Shown here: positions 13,766 through 34,876 of the stretch, one piece after another
Position numbering within the stretch: position 1 is the stretch's first letter
Layout: every line of letters starts with the position of its first letter
From: Callaeas wilsoni
Taxonomy: Eukaryota > Chordata > Aves > Passeriformes > Callaeidae
Length of the DNA: 64,000 nucleotides
Assembly (NCBI GenBank): GCA_013398955.1
Contig: VWPU01008375.1
Span: forward strand, 81,407-145,406
Reading direction: 5' to 3'
Notes under the pieces: generated by a model
Told to the model about the DNA's origin: nothing
Seen by the model: the letters and a program-made list of their open reading frames with translations, nothing else
Databases searched by the model: none
Made by a program: the position numbers and the translations under genes

Positions 13766-14316
13766 CAGGTCAGGGGAGGTGATTCTGCCTCTTTACTCCA
13801 GCCTGGTGAGACCCCACCTGCAGAGCTGCGTCCAGCTCCAGGGTCCCAGCACAGGAAGGACGTGGACCTGTTGGAGCAAGTGCAGAGGAGGCTACGAAGA
13901 TGCTGGAGCACCTCTGCTATGGGGAGTTGGTGTTGCTCAGCCTGGAGAAGAGGAGGCTCAAGGGAGATCTTATTGGGGCTTTTCATTACTTGAAGGAGGC
14001 CTGTAAAAAAAATGGGAACAAACTTTTTAGCAGGGCCTGTTGCAATAGGACAAGAGGGAATGACTTTAAACTGAAGGATTGTCAGTTTAGATGAGATAGC
14101 AGAAAGAAGATTTTTATCATAAGGGTGGTGAGGCATTGGCACAGGTTGCCCAGAGAGGTGGTAATGCCCCATTCCTGCAGATATTCAAGGTCAGGTTGGA
14201 TGGGGCTCTGAGCAACCTGTTCTAGTGGAAGATGTCCCTGCTCATTGTGGGGAGGTTGGACTGGATGGCCTTAAAAGGTGCCTTTCAAACCAAACTGTTT
14301 TATGATTCTATGATGC
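13766..14316 (+). mobile_element. CR1 LINE 3' fragment
   Basis: A longer CR1 3' fragment. It contains the segment 'ctggtgagaccccacctgcagagctgc' type, then 'gaggctacgaagatgctggagcacctctgctatgg' type, then 'gagaagaggaggctcaaggg', then 'tggcacaggttgcccagagagg', and ends in 'tatgattctatga'. The 'ttcaaggtcaggttggatggggctctgagcaacct' block marks a CR1 subfamily different from the fragment near 2.0 kb. Confidence 0.88.
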
Positions 14317-17300
14317 TTGTCACAACTGTGAACATAAACTAACTTCATTTACACTTGGGTCGTAGAAAACTAATTTAAACTCCAGTTTGTGTATTGAGGG
14401 CCTGCAGATTTCATCTTTCTAGTCATGTAGCCTCTCAGATATATAATTTTCTTCTTGTTAGAGTGTAAGCCAAAGTTCTTCATTCAGCACAGCCACGCAG
14501 AGACATTTGCTGTCACAGTTCAGTGGTGCTCGGGGCCGTGGCATTTGTTGCCATGTTTATGGTTTAAGGCTCTTTAAGGCACCATAAACCTCTGTGTGTG
14601 AGTGCAGTGGCTCCCAGGGCTGGTGCAAACAATGGCAGTTAATGTGCCTGTGGAGCTGCCTGGTACAGGCCTGGGCTGAGGGAAGCCCAACAATGCTGGT
14701 TTTATTGCCTTCAGAGCTGGGCAAGCCCCTGTCCTCGAGCAGAATGCCTGACCTTGTTCCACTGCAGAATTTGCCCGCTGTTCTCTCTTCATGGAAACAC
14801 TTCCAGGTTTATTGAAGGGACCTTACTCTATCAAACTGCAGCTGATTACTTAACTAAGTACAAGGCAGTTTCCTCTCCAACAAACAAAGGCGGGCACTGC
14901 ACTTGATCTCCAGGGGTTTCTCCTGGCAGCTTTGCTTTGGGTTTGGAGAAATGAGATGAGGACCCTGCAGTGGAGGAAGGAGCAGTGTTTTCAAACCCTC
15001 CAACTGGAGCAAGCTTTTAATAATAGTTGTTTTCAAACCACAAGCTAAATTCCAGTCTAAACCACACCAGCAGGTTTTCCTAAGTGATCCCCTGTGCTAC
15101 CCTGTATCTCCACCCCGTCACTGAGCCATTTTAAATTCAGCTCTGAGGTCACTTTGAAGTCAAGTAGCTGAAGGCCTGGTTTTAACAGGTGAATTCTGGT
15201 TCTCACAGGGTGTTTACTGAAACCAGCTTTCGCTCAGCAAACACACTTCTCATCCCAGCACCATGCCTCTCAACAGAAACTCTGCACTTTTCTCTTACTT
15301 TCTTTACTGAAAATATCCTCCAGATTTTAAGCTCCAGGAAATAAGCAAAGAATTTATGACCAAGACAAGTTTTTTTCTTCTTACTCTTTTCTTCTAAGTT
15401 TATGATTTTTTTTAGTATATAAGTTGAAAGCCATTTAACCCTCTCTGTCACAAATTAAACCTTTGCTGCCTCCTTCCAATCTAATATAAAATCAATGCCA
15501 GGCTTGAGAAATAATTATAACAAGATCCTGATTACCACATACCTGAACCACCATTTAATAATAAGCCCTTGCTCTGCTCTGGTTTACAATAATGCTTTCT
15601 TCATACCTCTTGGTCTTTATAGAAGCCAATGAAAGACACTTCACATGCCTGTACCTCTTTTCACCCTGGGAATGTCACAGCTTCTGACAACAGAAGGGTT
15701 TTCCCACCAGCCTCTTCTGTGGAGGGTAAATCTCCATCATAAAGCATTTTCTAAGCAGCTGACCAGGACAGGGATAAGAATGTATTTCAGAGCTTTTTCC
15801 CTGGTTCTTGAAAGTGCAAAATAAGCCTGCTGCAAGCAGCCAGACCCTGATGGGCAAGTGGGTACACCTGGCCTGACTCTTCTGCAGCTGATGAAGAGTG
15901 GCCAGGGCCTCTTGGTTCTATGACGTAAAGCTTTGTGTGTGTATTTAAGACCATTTTGACATTTAATTATTCAACAAAACTCTTCTAGAAAAAAAACTCA
16001 GTCTGGCCATAACCCCTGACAGACCCTTGGAAGGAGATCGAAATACCCAGGGACACTTGGGACTTCTCTGCTGCAACAGCAAGTGGCAGGGAGGGTTGGC
16101 ATGGCAGGACTGAGGACAGAAAGCACCTTTTGGGGTCACACTGCTGCTCCCAGGTGGTACAGCATGGATACTCTCTCTGCTGGACCCAATTTACAGCTGG
16201 CAAACTTTGAAGAAATCAAATAAAACTTCTTTTGTAATGTTACAGTGAAGTAAGAAGAGTTCTCTTAAAAAGCAGTGAGAAGAGAAACCCTAGGAATAGA
16301 AAGATAGGATTGAATAAGATTTCATTCCCTTCTTGCCATCTGGGAATAAAATTTGTGAGGGAATACTGTTCTTATCCTTATAAATGGCCAATATCTTCTC
16401 GAGCCCAGCAAGGCAGAGGGCAAGCAAGGTTTATGGTTCACATTAGCAGATTCTAGTGACATGAGTTTACAATAATGGTCTTACAGTTCAGTGTAACAGT
16501 GACTCATGGCTTGTTACTGTGGCCATAGGAATGTAAAGAGATCTCATTTGAAAAAAAATATATTTGGATAGTTCACATCCTTTCCTCCCTACTCATGAAT
16601 TCCTGTGCCATTGACTGCTAGCTGCTAAAAATAGGATCCTTTTTGTGTATCTAAAGGAAAACCTAGAATCAGAAAGACAGTGGGAGGGGACCAAGGTCCT
16701 TCTACAGAGAGCCTTCAGGAATTATTTGTAATGAAAGCCCTCTGCGAGTGCAGGAATGTTTTTAAAAGATGGGAACAAGCTAAGAAGGTATCTTGAGGAA
16801 AGAGAGGAATTAATGAATCACAGCAGTTCCCAGCTTTGGTATTTTGCACCATAGGGATGGGAGGTACAGGACCAAGCTGCAGCTTTGTCTTGGAGAAGCT
16901 GTTCCACTTCAGCAGCAGGAAGCTCCAGGGAACAGCCCAGGAACAGCCCTGTGGGCTGATGAGGAGCCAGACAGGAGCCACAAGAGGAGACGCACTAGGA
17001 GTCATTTGAAGTTGTGCAAGTCCCTTAAGGACAGCAGCAGGAAAGAGGATCTGGGAAGACACGAGTAAGGTATCTGCAAACTAAATGGGTTATCACCACC
17101 ACTCCTTCGAAAAAGAAAAAACCCCACATGGCACCTCAAACAAACCACTGAAGTGTGAAATCATGCGGCAGGGAAAGCTGTCACAGAGAATCAGAAATTG
17201 ATTTAATGGACACAAATTGACTGCTGCATGATTTGTGCAGATTACTGCTTGCCGAGAGGGAGAGAGATCCACAGCTCTGGAGAGCTGAGCGCAGGCACTG

Positions 17301-20300
17301 CCTGGCAAAAGGTGCGGAAAGCAAAAATTCAGTCGTTGGTAATTGTACGTGTACTGAATGCTTCCTCCTCAGTAGGGAACAATTAAAATCGATGGCAGGA
17401 TGCAAGGTAACAAAAGGAAATGACTGATCAATATGCATGTCTTGGAGCTGAAGACAAGCCCGTCTGCCAAGAGCAGCATGCTGATGAGCCGAGATTCTGG
17501 GAGGGAACCTGAAAAGCTTCCACTCGTGATGCTCAGAAACACAACACAGCTGAGTAGATGCCAGGTGCAGTACTAGGAGAGGTGAAGGCACCAAGGAGTC
17601 TAGAGAACAACTGTTAGGAAAAACAGGGAATATTAATTTTAAGACTAAATAGATTTAAAGTAAAAAAATGTGATGCTTCTCTTCTTTGTCTTTCTAAAGA
17701 TCTCAATAGCCCTTTACTGGTATTGAAAAATTATGGTCTTTACGTACCTGTGCAAGGTTTTAAAGAAACTGAGACAGTGATATTTTAAGGCCAATGTCCA
17801 ATTTATTCTTTGGCTCAAAGTACTTGAAATCTCATTTCCCTGTATATTTCACTAGGGGGTCTCTGCCAAGTGATACCAAAAATCACACACTAAATCTTCT
17901 ATGATTCAGTAGTTTTAAATCAGTCACCCAGATTTCTGAATACTTTTGAAAATGTTGCTGTAAAGCTGACTGCGGGGTCTGCCATGGCTCCAGTGGGGCA
18001 AGGAAGAGCACATGGAACTCCAGGTTTGTTTTCCCAGTTTTTCGCCTCCTGAGTGGTATTTGTTTCTGAGGCAACAGCCCATAGACTGGCACATGAGCAG
18101 TTAAACACCTCAGGTCTTGCAGCTCATACATCTCGTTCTGCTGACACAGACAGAAGGCAGGCACAGATGAAGATCAGAGCCAGAAAAATGCGGCAAAAAC
18201 TTTGTGAAAGTTCACTTCACGGTAACCCCACATTTGCCTGAACATATTCCCCGTGGGTTCCTGACTAGCATCCTAAACAGTGGATAAAGACCTATTTTAG
18301 CACCTCATGACTTTGATTTCATTAAGAAACCAGAGAAAACTGGTAGCATTGAGCCTCCACATTCTCACTGGGGCTGGAGCAAGGGCTCTGCTCCTGGTCC
18401 TGCATCGTGTCACCCACTGCCTGCTCCGCAGAGCCCTCCTGCTCTCTTGGCACAGGTGAATGAGCAGCCACTCCCCTTAGGAGCCAGCAGGACCCAGTGC
18501 ATCTTTCCCTGGAGGCTGGCACCCAGCCAGACACGCCGCTTTTCCCTTTCCCTGTGGGAATGCACGGAAGGACTGAGAGCTGTGCAAAATCTGTCTGGTC
18601 CAGGGAGGGTTTGGATGCTTGACTGTTGAGGAAATGCTGGCACGCTCCTCCCAGTGCCTCTGTGCTCTCAGCCATCTGCCACCTGCCTCCTCGCTGGGGG
18701 TTCTCCGTGTTTCCTGGGAAGGAGAGGCTTGGAAGCACAGGAGGGAACAGCTGTGCTGTCCTTGGGCTCAGCTGGACACACTGCACATGGTCCTGCTCTC
18801 CAAGGCAGTGGGAAAGTGTGTGGAAACAGGAGGAGGAAAAAGTTCCAAGCAACCTTTTGTAGAGAGCCATAGTTAAGTGTTTCATGGACAATACAGATAC
18901 CTTCATTCAGTCCTTCCAGTCCAGCCCCACCAAAACCCACCGTAAGCAAGACTAGGAATTGGGGAAATGGGAATCAAAACCCCTCCACTGGCTGCCAGGC
19001 AGGAGAAACGCTGTGTGCAGCTGATACATCCTTCCTGCTCTGAACGGCAGGGACGCATCCCCTGCCTTCGTGGAAACCATCTATCCAGCTCAGATAGATG
19101 GATCAGGCCGTCTGGTGGGCAAGGGCAGCCCCAACCTCTGCCGTGGCATGAGCAGCTTTATCAGTGGGAACAGAAGGAGGAAAAAGCACTGCTAAGCTGG
19201 GTTCCGCTGCAGAACAGAAATTGTATTGTTAGTAAATCAGACTTTGGAACTGCTAAAGACTTAAACACAGCTTCGATTAATTAAACTTGCAGAGCAGCAC
19301 AGCCCCGTAGTGAATACAACACTATTCAATCCCCTGACTACAGATTTTGTTGCAAAATAAACAAGTTTTTCCAGGGCTGGGCTTGATAGTGCTGATCAAG
19401 AGGTTGGGTTGGGTTCAAAGTCATCTCAAAGTCCTAGTGGGGATACGAAAATGGTTGTAACACCTAGAGAAAATTAGCTTTAGCGAAATATTTGTACACA
19501 GCACATGTTGTAAAGTCCCAAATGGTCTGACAGAGGTGCTCTTTAATAAGCTCTATGAGCATGTTTCCCAGCAGTGTGAACCTTGTGGGTTTTTTTTTTT
19601 TCCTTATTAAAATCTGTTTCCAGGATGCTCAAGCAACATTTTTCCAGCTATTTTTTATGCATAATTACACTTTCTGCCCTATGCTAATTTTATTCCTGTA
19701 AATGTGCCCTCTGGACCAAGCAGTGCCTCCCTCATGGTAACACAACTCTTGTCACATTGGTGAAAATGAAGGATGGAATGTGATCCATCAAGGTCAATAC
19801 TTGACCTCTCACCCTCTCTTTCTGAAGGTGAGAATGTTCTGCAGCAGTTTCACCAGGTAAACGCTGTCCTCCAGTAAATGAGGAAATGGCACCAACATCC
19901 TTGCACCAAAATAAAACAGAGGACTGGGAATATTTCTTCAGCACAAGGGGAAAGGCAGCTGGAAAAGAGCCACTGCAGCTGGACCCCTCAACTCCACCTG
20001 AATCAGAGCTCAGGCTCCAATATGGGCAAGAATCATTAACAGCTCCAAACTACAGGACAGGGGAGTGTGTAAAGCTGCACTGGGAGTGATGGAATGCCAG
20101 CGCTTCCAGGGAATGGGACTGTCCTGGCAGGCTGCTCTTGCAAGCCGTTTCATCTAGAATAATCTATCCAGGGATGGTTTCCATACTGCTGCCCATATGT
20201 TCATAGTAGCCATAGCAGAGACACGACTTCATATGCTCTACAGGGAACGTGGCCCTGCAAGTGGCTTAGTGTATGGCCACTCCCATTGGGAAGAGCAGCT

Positions 20301-20304
20301 CGGC

Positions 20305-20358
20305 CTTGACCTCCAGGAATTCCTTCCAACCAACACTTCCATGATTCAGTGATCCTTC
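20305..20358 (+). mobile_element. Decayed CR1 3' tail
   Basis: Only the terminal segment is recognisable: 'ccttgacctccaggaattccttccaacca' followed by a mutated 'catgattcagtgatc' tail. The similarity is limited to about 55 bp, so an alternative old retroposon is possible. Confidence 0.4.
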
Positions 20359-23300
20359 GTCTTTTCCTGTGGCAGGGCCTTGGCCCGACAGCTGCTGGGT
20401 TTCTAAGTTATTTCCCTGGCTTGGACTGACCGCGAGCCAAGGGAAATAAAGCTGGCAGAATCCCCCAGATAGCTGCGCTGTAATAATCCCTGCTGGGGCC
20501 TCCAGAAAGGGTGTGGAACAGGAGCAGCATCCCAGCAGAGCCCTGGCTCCGGCCCCTCCAGCCTGATGGGCACCAGGGCTGAAGAAATCCAGGATGGCAA
20601 CACAGATCGCAAAACAGAAAATGAGACCTGGAGAGGAACCACGTGTCTGAAGTATAATTCCATAATAAATTTTCCTCCTGGCATGACATAACTATTTCTC
20701 TCTCTCCAAGGCACAGCCAACCACCCCCTCTGATGAAGTTATTTAGCCAAAATATGAAAAGAAAATGAAGAACTATCCCGTATCATTCCTCACTTAAACT
20801 TCATTCTGAGACACAGTTGTATTCTTCAATGCCCACAAAGCAGATTCAGCCTGCTGAGTTTTCATTCTTTATTTTAAAATGTTTTCACAAGTAGCAAAAG
20901 TTTGGATTTTTGAGGAAAAAACCAGAAACATTGTCTATTTTCAGAATGCCTATAAACACAGATGCTTTCTCCCTTTGTATCAGGACACAAAATTATTATA
21001 AATATATATGTCTGTATATAAAAATAAATGATTTGGCACTAGGTGATTCAACTAAGACAATTTCAGTGAGGGACAGAGACAAAATACAAAAAAACCCGGT
21101 AACATCACAATTTTATAAATCCCTTTTTTAAAGGTGTTCAAAAATTTTGACCTTCCACTGAGCATGAAAGAGGGGAGGAGAACCCCAAATGCCACTGAAA
21201 TGGGCAAATGGTTCAAAACAACTACATTTTGTATCATTCACAATGTCACACTTCAAGTTATTGTGACAAGGCAGATAGGAAAGTGTCAGAAGTGCATAAA
21301 CTCTGGGGTTTACATAGAAGAGGATACATATTTAAAGCATATTTTATGTTTCAGGGCTGTTACCTCACTTTACCCCAAAATAATTATTTTAGCCTATAAG
21401 ATAAATGGTAACTTGTAATAAAGCAACAGCCCCATAACAGTAAGACCTTCCTAGCATCCAAGCCAAGCAGAGCGAAGGGCCAGGGCACCACAAGCGGGGT
21501 GGTAACAAGATCCCAACATCTTTCACCACTAACTGGAAAATGGCATTTATCTACTGAAGTCAGAAAATTTAGAAATTCAGCTCCTCCGTTTGCTTTCCCT
21601 TCCAGAACCGGCACTTTCCCTGCTGGGCGATCACCAAATCATCTATTACAAACATCATCATTTTTCCTGCTGTTATTTTCCCGTCATTTGCAACACGCCA
21701 AGTCCCAAACCATCAGGACTCGGAAGACATCGCACGAGGTTCAAGCTGCCAAAATTCTCACTGGTTTTGGTATACCTTGCTCAGAAGGGGAGCAAGGGGA
21801 AGAGGAGGAGAATCCACTTGTCTTTTTTCCATGCCAGACAAGAAAAACCGCATTCCCTCGCAGGGTGCCAACGTGGGCCATGGCCTCCCTCTAGCGTCCA
21901 CAGCACGGGCTCCTCTGCCTCAGCTCCCCCGGAACGAGCCACCAGAGCCCTTCCAGCTCTCCAGGCACGAGGAATCTGGTTCGGTCCTGCAAGTAATGAC
22001 CCATAATTGATGTTTATAGACTCTCCAGAGTATGAGAATTCACTGAGCCCCCGGAGTGCCTGGGGATCAAGCAGCCTCCTGAAGCTCTTCTATAATTAAC
22101 ATTTAACGATTATGCAGAAAGCCCGAGGCAAGCAGCTGTCTCCACTTCTGCAGGAGAGGCCCCAGGGCAATAGGACACAAACTATTCAGAAACCCCTCAT
22201 CAACTTAACTTTCCTCCTCCCGTGCCCACAGCCTTCTCACTTGTTCTAGCAAGACAGGAAGGTGCAAATGTCACCTTGGCACGATGGCAGCAGTTATTTT
22301 TGTAGAAGAAACACCCAGCTTTGGTCTATCCAAAAATGGCTCCTGCTGCCAGTGTGATGTGCGTGAATGAGCTTCACCATGCTCAGGTCAAGGGCTGCTG
22401 CTGTCAGCTGGGAGGAACCAGCAGCAGCACCTGGACAGGATTTGGCAGCATCCCTGGCAAGGGATCATTCACTGACAAGGAGCATGAGGGAGCAGCAGGA
22501 GCATATTTCCGTCTGTGCCTCAGCCCTGGTAATGCTTTAAAACAAAGTTAAATTGAAAAAAAAATCACATCCAGATGCAACCTTAAAAATGTAAACTAGT
22601 AAAACATTAAGCTGTAAAATCAACATGAGTCAGTGGCTGAAGTAATGAACAAAGGGGCAGAGTTCAAGCAACTGCGGACACATAAGCAAGATTCCTCTCT
22701 TCCCCAATTTAAAAAGTAAATATTTACTGTAAATCTGTTTAATACACCAATGGATCGCTTTAAATACTCCTTTGGGCAGAACTCCTGGCCTCCACCCTGG
22801 AGCACTGAGGAGATCCACTAGACACGGGCAGGATTCAAGGCCAAGTATAAGCAGAGCAGTCTCAACGTTGCTCCGAGCAGTAGTCACAGAAATACAGTAA
22901 TTATTGTGGCAGTTAATTAAATTAGGCTCTTTCCTATTAATGTAATATTCGCCTCTGTATTTTAAACAGCCCAAATGTCAATTTAATACACTCCTGATTC
23001 AGTGTTTAGGTCTGTGCCTTTGAGGCATCCCAAAAGCTGCTGTGTTTTGGAAGGCTTTTAAAGGTGAAAGAATTTGAGAACTGGACCCACTGAGGTGCAG
23101 ACCTCGGTCAAGTCAATGAGCAACAGCAGCCCCTGCTTTGTGTAGTAAGGATTGTCACTGAAAAGATGTATTTTAAGACTGAATTTCTCCTAAAGGAGAA
23201 GTAAAAATTTAGTAGTATCTGGGAATATTAAATGCTGGTATAAGGTCACTGAATCAAATGTGACCTGAATAGAGACAGACCTGTCCAACATGGTACAATT

Positions 23301-23510
23301 CCCACCAAACCTCGATGTTACTGTACCTTTTAAAACATTGACAAAGCCTGCAGTTTGAGGCTCTGAGGTCTTGCTAAGGCTTACAATAGAGTCTTCCTGT
23401 GTCAGACACTCTTTAAATGTGTATTTTCAGTACTTTTAGTGAAAGTGCTTACTCCACAAATGCTGGATGCTGCTGCTTACTGACTTGACCCAGAACACCC
23501 ACACAACTGC

Positions 23511-23516
23511 TTTATT
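23511..23516 (-). terminator. MYD88: Candidate MYD88 polyadenylation signal (AATAAA)
   Basis: TTTATT on plus reads AATAAA on the MYD88 strand, about 170 nt after the stop codon. It is the first canonical hexamer downstream of the stop. Longer 3' UTRs using a later signal are possible. Confidence 0.4.
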
Positions 23517-23686
23517 TCCCCTCAGAGTGGCGAAGAAGTGCTGGAGAACGTTCTTTGTTCCCAGTCACAGGCTCCAAGCAAGGATCCAGGTTCTGAAGTG
23601 GTGGAACACCCTGTGTCAAGGACACCCCTGATCCGAAGGCACAGCCAGGACAGGTCACAAGAGCACCCAGCTCTCAGGACTTTGCA

Positions 23687-32910
<9,224 letters not shown>

Positions 32911-33193
32911 GGCCGTGCCGCGCTCCGAACTTCCCCTTCCCGGCACTTTCGCTTCCCGGCTCGCCCCGCCTCTCCGCCGCCCCCGCAGGGCTCTCTCTGC
33001 CCGCCCTCCTTCCCTCGGCGTGCGGGGCCCGACGGGTTTGAACCGGGAGAGCGCGGCCAGCAGGACCGCAGTGATGCTTCCCCTGTGCTCGGCACTGCGG
33101 AGGCACCTCGAGTGCTGTGTCCGGCTCGGCTCAAGTCAAGAAGGGGCTGGAGCGGGTCCAGAAAAGGCAACGGAGCTGGGGAAGGGTTTGGAG

Positions 33194-33292
33194 TACAAGT
33201 CCTATGAGCTGAGGGAGCTCGGGGTGTACAAGTCCTATGAGCTGAGGGAGCTGGGGGTGTACAAGTCCTATGAGCTGAGGGAGCTGGGAGTG
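33194..33292 (+). repeat. 33-bp triplication inside the CR1
   Basis: Three head-to-tail copies of a 33-bp unit beginning 'tacaagtcctatgagctgag' (33194-33226, 33227-33259, 33260-33292), differing by one base each. In ordinary CR1 elements this segment is single copy, so the triplication arose after or during insertion. Confidence 0.93.
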
Positions 33293-33463
33293 TTCAGTCC
33301 GGAGAAAAGGAGGCCCAGGGGATACGGCATCACTCTCTAAAACTCCCTCCTGACAGGAGGTTGTAGCCACGGGTGGCTCAGCCTCTTCTCCCAGGCAATA
33401 AATGATAGGGCAAGATGACAGAGTCTTAAACTGTGCCGGGCAAGTTTAGGTTGGACATTAGAA

Positions 33464-33497
33464 AGAATTTCTTCATAGAAAGAATTTCTTCATAGAA
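33464..33497 (+). repeat. 17-bp tandem duplication inside the CR1
   Basis: 'agaatttcttcatagaa' occurs twice back to back (33464-33480 and 33481-33497). CR1 normally has one copy of this aagaatttcttca segment. Confidence 0.92.
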
Positions 33498-33677
33498 AGA
33501 GTGATTACATTGGAATGGGCTTCCCCAGGGAGGTGATGGAGTCACCATCCCTGGAGGTGTTTAAGGAAAGACTGGACATGGCATGCAGTGCCATGGTCAG
33601 TTGACAGGGTGGTGTTGGGTCACAGGTTGGACTCGATGATCTCAGAGGACTTTTCCAACCTAAATGACTCAGTGATT

Positions 33678-34668
33678 CTCCTGCTGGGCTTTGTCCAAAT
33701 GTACTGCCCTGCCCTCTGGAGTGGCCTGGACAGGGATCTGTGCTGTGTCTCACGAGACACTTATGCCAGAGAGAACAGTGCTGTCAGTAAAGTTGTTCCA
33801 CTCTATTCCCCCCCAAATCATCCCCTGATGGCTACATTCCTGCCCAGCCCCCTAATACAAGGAACGGTGGAATGGTTAATGTGGCCCTGACAGGGCTTGT
33901 GTTCAAAATCGCTCGGTTTGTCTGCTTTTGGCAGAACAGCTTGCTCTCGTGTTCAATGTCAGTTTATTTCTCACCCAGACCTGAACCCATCAACCCAGAG
34001 TGTTCAGAGATTTTACAGTATTACAGTTATTCTTTGCAAAACAGGCCCAGTGGATCTCTAGTGGTAATAAATCCAAAGCCACCTCCCATCTTTGGTGGTC
34101 AAAGTGTTCAGATCTGGGCTCCCCTCAGATGACAATGCTCCATGACACCAAAATATGGCCATCTCCAAATTCCCAAACTCTTCCAGTAAGTACAACATTC
34201 TGCATAAAAATAAAATCCTAAATATTGTTAGGGATCCATTTCAAACTGTTTTTGATGCCGAGTAAAAAACACAATTCTTGGCTATGAACTGAATATTTTT
34301 CAGCTTCCAGGCTGGTACCAAAAACAACAAGGTGCTGCGAGGACTCCTAGGAAGTTTTCAAGAGGAACACGCTGTTTCTCCAAAGGAGACAGAGTAAAAG
34401 AACATCCTCTACAGTCTCTATCTATGGATCTCTGTGGAAATGAGGAAGATAAAATATTCCAGTAGCAAAACTTTTAATTGCACAATGACTGACGGGTTTA
34501 AAACTTTAAACCATTAAGAATTAGCATAAGAAGTTTCAGTTCTGACTGAACACCTGCCACATAAACCATTCGCTCCAGACTGTAAGGAGAGGTGCTAATA
34601 CACAACCTCCAAACACCCACATCGAGCGAGTGTCCCTGCGAACACCAGACAGGCAGATCCCGCGTTAT
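33678..34668. other. Short intergenic spacer between CRY-DASH 3' end and the MYD88-proximal CR1
   Basis: About 1 kb of unique sequence with no recognised exon, repeat or RNA. CRY-DASH and MYD88 coding ends are only 1.86 kb apart, so this spacer plus the CR1 must hold the CRY-DASH 3' UTR and any distal MYD88 promoter. Confidence 0.7.
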
Positions 34669-34674
34669 TTTATT
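34669..34674 (-). terminator. CRY-DASH: Candidate CRY-DASH polyadenylation signal (AATAAA)
   Basis: TTTATT on plus reads AATAAA on the gene strand, 95 nt past the stop codon. It is the first canonical signal. A further TTTATT near 33964 could serve a longer 3' UTR. Confidence 0.5.
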
Positions 34675-34768
34675 GTGCCAAACCTGTATCTTTGGCTTAT
34701 TCAAGGTGATTAACCATTATCCAGGCACCCTCAGCAGCAAAAGCTCCTGCTGAGCACTCCTTCAGCCT

Positions 34769-34876
34769 TCAGCAAGCATCTTTCTTGCGAGAGAAGTAAA
34801 AATCTATCCCTCTGTCCCTGTGCTGCGCTGGTGCCTGTGCAGGTCCCCTTCTGCCCCTGGGATGGGGACTTCCTCC
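34769..34876 (-). CDS. CRY-DASH: CRY-DASH coding exon 14 (C-terminal tail and stop)
   Basis: A 108-nt exon after TTTGCCACAG. It encodes a basic low-complexity linker ([18 protein letters not shown]) followed by the conserved [17 protein letters not shown] and a TGA stop. The Asp-Arg-Gly-Ile-Asp-Phe-Tyr-Phe motif is the hallmark C-terminus of animal CRY-DASH. The linker length varies between species. Confidence 0.95.
   Translation of the reverse strand, partial: GGSPHPRGRRGPAQAPAQHRDRGIDFYFSRKKDAC

Larger units (their letters stand above)
11521..23510. other. Intergenic region between OXSR1 promoter and MYD88 3' end
   Basis: No exon of a known protein could be recognised on either strand. 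It contains one good CR1 fragment (13766-14316), one very decayed CR1 tail (about 20305-20358), homopolymer runs and unique sequence. Open frames up to about 190 codons (e.g. minus strand 18322-18906) have no recognisable domains. Blocks near 22000-22110 and 22870-22980 are AT-rich with several TAATTA-type words and could be conserved noncoding elements. That is a pattern impression only. Confidence 0.6.
33071..33677 (+). mobile_element. CR1 LINE 3' fragment upstream of MYD88
   Basis: A near full-width CR1 3' region. It runs from the 'cccctgtgctcggcactg.ggaggc' segment through 'gctggagcgggtccagaaaaggcaacgg', 'gagaaaaggaggcccagggg', 'ctgacaggaggttgtagcc', 'ggttggacattagaaagaatttctt' and 'tcaccatccctggaggtgtttaagga' to 'ggactcgatgatctcagaggacttttccaacct' with a mutated tail. 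It starts about 160 bp upstream of the MYD88 ATG and is oriented away from it. It carries an internal 33-bp triplication and a 17-bp duplication. Confidence 0.92.

Noticed and set aside
18322..18906. 194-codon minus-strand open frame in the MYD88-OXSR1 intergenic region
   Set aside because: No recognisable domain, no plausible splice partners, and mixed low-complexity composition. Treated as chance.
32911..32946. Extension of the MYD88 N-terminus by 12 codons
   Set aside because: The upstream in-frame codon at 32946-32944 is GTG, not ATG. The ATG at 32910 has a strong Kozak context.
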